Part shown: positions 6,476 through 6,836 of the stretch, one piece after another
How positions within the stretch are numbered: the stretch's first letter is position 1
Layout of the letters: each line of letters starts with the position of its first letter
NCBI RefSeq assembly: GCF_902491285.1
Contig: NZ_CABUHK010000140.1
Location: forward strand, 1 to 6,836
DNA: 6,836 nucleotides
From: an uncultured Bacteroides sp.
GTDB lineage: Bacteria; Bacteroidota; Bacteroidia; Bacteroidales; Bacteroidaceae
Reading direction: 5' to 3'
The notes under the pieces: model-generated
Told to the model about the DNA's origin: nothing
The model's input: only the letters and a program-made list of their open reading frames with translations
Databases searched by the model: none
Position numbers and translations under genes: made by a program

Positions 6476-6836
6476 TACTAAAGAGAATCCAATAAAGACA
6501 GCAAAGGACAAAGGAGAAATATAGACTATCCGGACTGCTTCGGATAGTCTATATTAAAAAAGGAATATTTAAACAGTGCTGAATGAAGAAAACAACATCG
6601 CAGATAAAGAAAAATTAAAAAGCTCCGGCATTTGCCACTACATAAATACATATTTTCATTACTTACATAGTTTATCCGACATTTTACACTTCTTTCATTT
6701 CATAATAGTTGCAAGCTGATAATCTTAAAAACAGAACATCGAGACAGAATACATTCATCTCTATTCAAGGGAAATGAATGGTCGTATCCAACATAATACA
6801 GTCGCAAATCATTGATTTATTCCACGGAATAGATTA
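6476..6836. other. AT-rich 361-base 3' region without a supported gene
   Basis: Apart from the hairpin at 6518-6555, no gene is supported here. All three minus-strand frames have a stop within about 30 bases of the right edge, so no minus gene enters from that side. On the plus strand, an ATG at 6778 opens a frame running off the edge (MVVSNIIQSQIIDLFHGID), with AAGGGA at 6768-6773 ahead of it. Nineteen residues without a recognisable family or promoter are too little for a gene call. No tRNA-like structure, CRISPR repeat or exact TAnnTTTG box was seen. Confidence 0.5.
6518..6555 (+). terminator. Terminator hairpin after CE12
   Basis: AATATAGACTATCCG (6518-6532) pairs perfectly with CGGATAGTCTATATT (6541-6555), making a 15-bp stem with an 8-base loop, 42 bases after the CE12 stop. 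The base of the stem ends in TATATT and is followed by an A-run, not a U-run. The stem length and position still make it the likely end of the plus-strand transcript. The stem is symmetric and could also stop transcription arriving from the right. Confidence 0.75.

Noticed and set aside
6583..6618. Short plus-strand frame MKKTTSQIKKN after the terminator
   Set aside because: Eleven residues in AT-rich DNA, no promoter ahead and no linked gene; expected by chance.
6752..6780. Inverted repeat CATTCAT / ATGAATG with a 15-base spacer near the right end
   Set aside because: A 7-bp match in a 360-base AT-rich region is within chance expectation, and nothing around it gives it a role.
1..6836. Search for mobile elements, CRISPR arrays, tRNA or rRNA genes, and frameshifted genes
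   Set aside because: No transposase, repeat array, RNA gene signature or broken frame was seen; all main genes are intact except the one cut by the left edge.

Overview
The window looks like part of a Bacteroides-type (Bacteroidota) pectin utilisation locus for rhamnogalacturonan-I (RG-I). The reasons are the gene content, signal peptides ending in A/Q, start codons without a Shine-Dalgarno sequence, and two good matches to the Bacteroides promoter form (-33 TTTG, -7 TAnnTTTG). It resembles the RG-I locus of B. thetaiotaomicron and relatives. That likeness is from memory of the gene order and was not checked by a search.

Layout: a divergent intergenic region (3331-3574) separates two gene arms. 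The minus arm runs leftward: a PL11 rhamnogalacturonan lyase (1489-3330), a GH105 unsaturated glucuronyl/galacturonyl hydrolase (79-1485, only 3 bases after the lyase stop), and the first 17 codons of an L-rhamnose mutarotase (1-53), cut by the window edge. The plus arm runs rightward: a second, quite different GH105 (3575-4717), then a CE12 rhamnogalacturonan acetylesterase with two tandem SGNH catalytic domains (4841-6475). A strong hairpin follows at 6518-6555. The last 280 bases are AT-rich with no supported gene.

The genes form one pathway (inferred from the families). The CE12 enzyme would remove acetyl groups from backbone galacturonate. PL11 would cleave the GalA-Rha backbone by beta-elimination, leaving 4,5-unsaturated galacturonyl ends. 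The two GH105 enzymes would remove those ends and free rhamnose-terminated products. The mutarotase would interconvert L-rhamnose anomers in the cytoplasm. The four enzymes have export signals and the mutarotase does not. No SusC/SusD pair, sugar-binding lipoprotein or regulator lies in the window.

This is a recognisable type of system rather than a new one. The most interesting details are a nested 41-bp dyad midway between the two divergent promoters, the double-domain CE12 whose first domain has GNST instead of GDST, and a 12-bp perfect hairpin just before the CE12 start codon.
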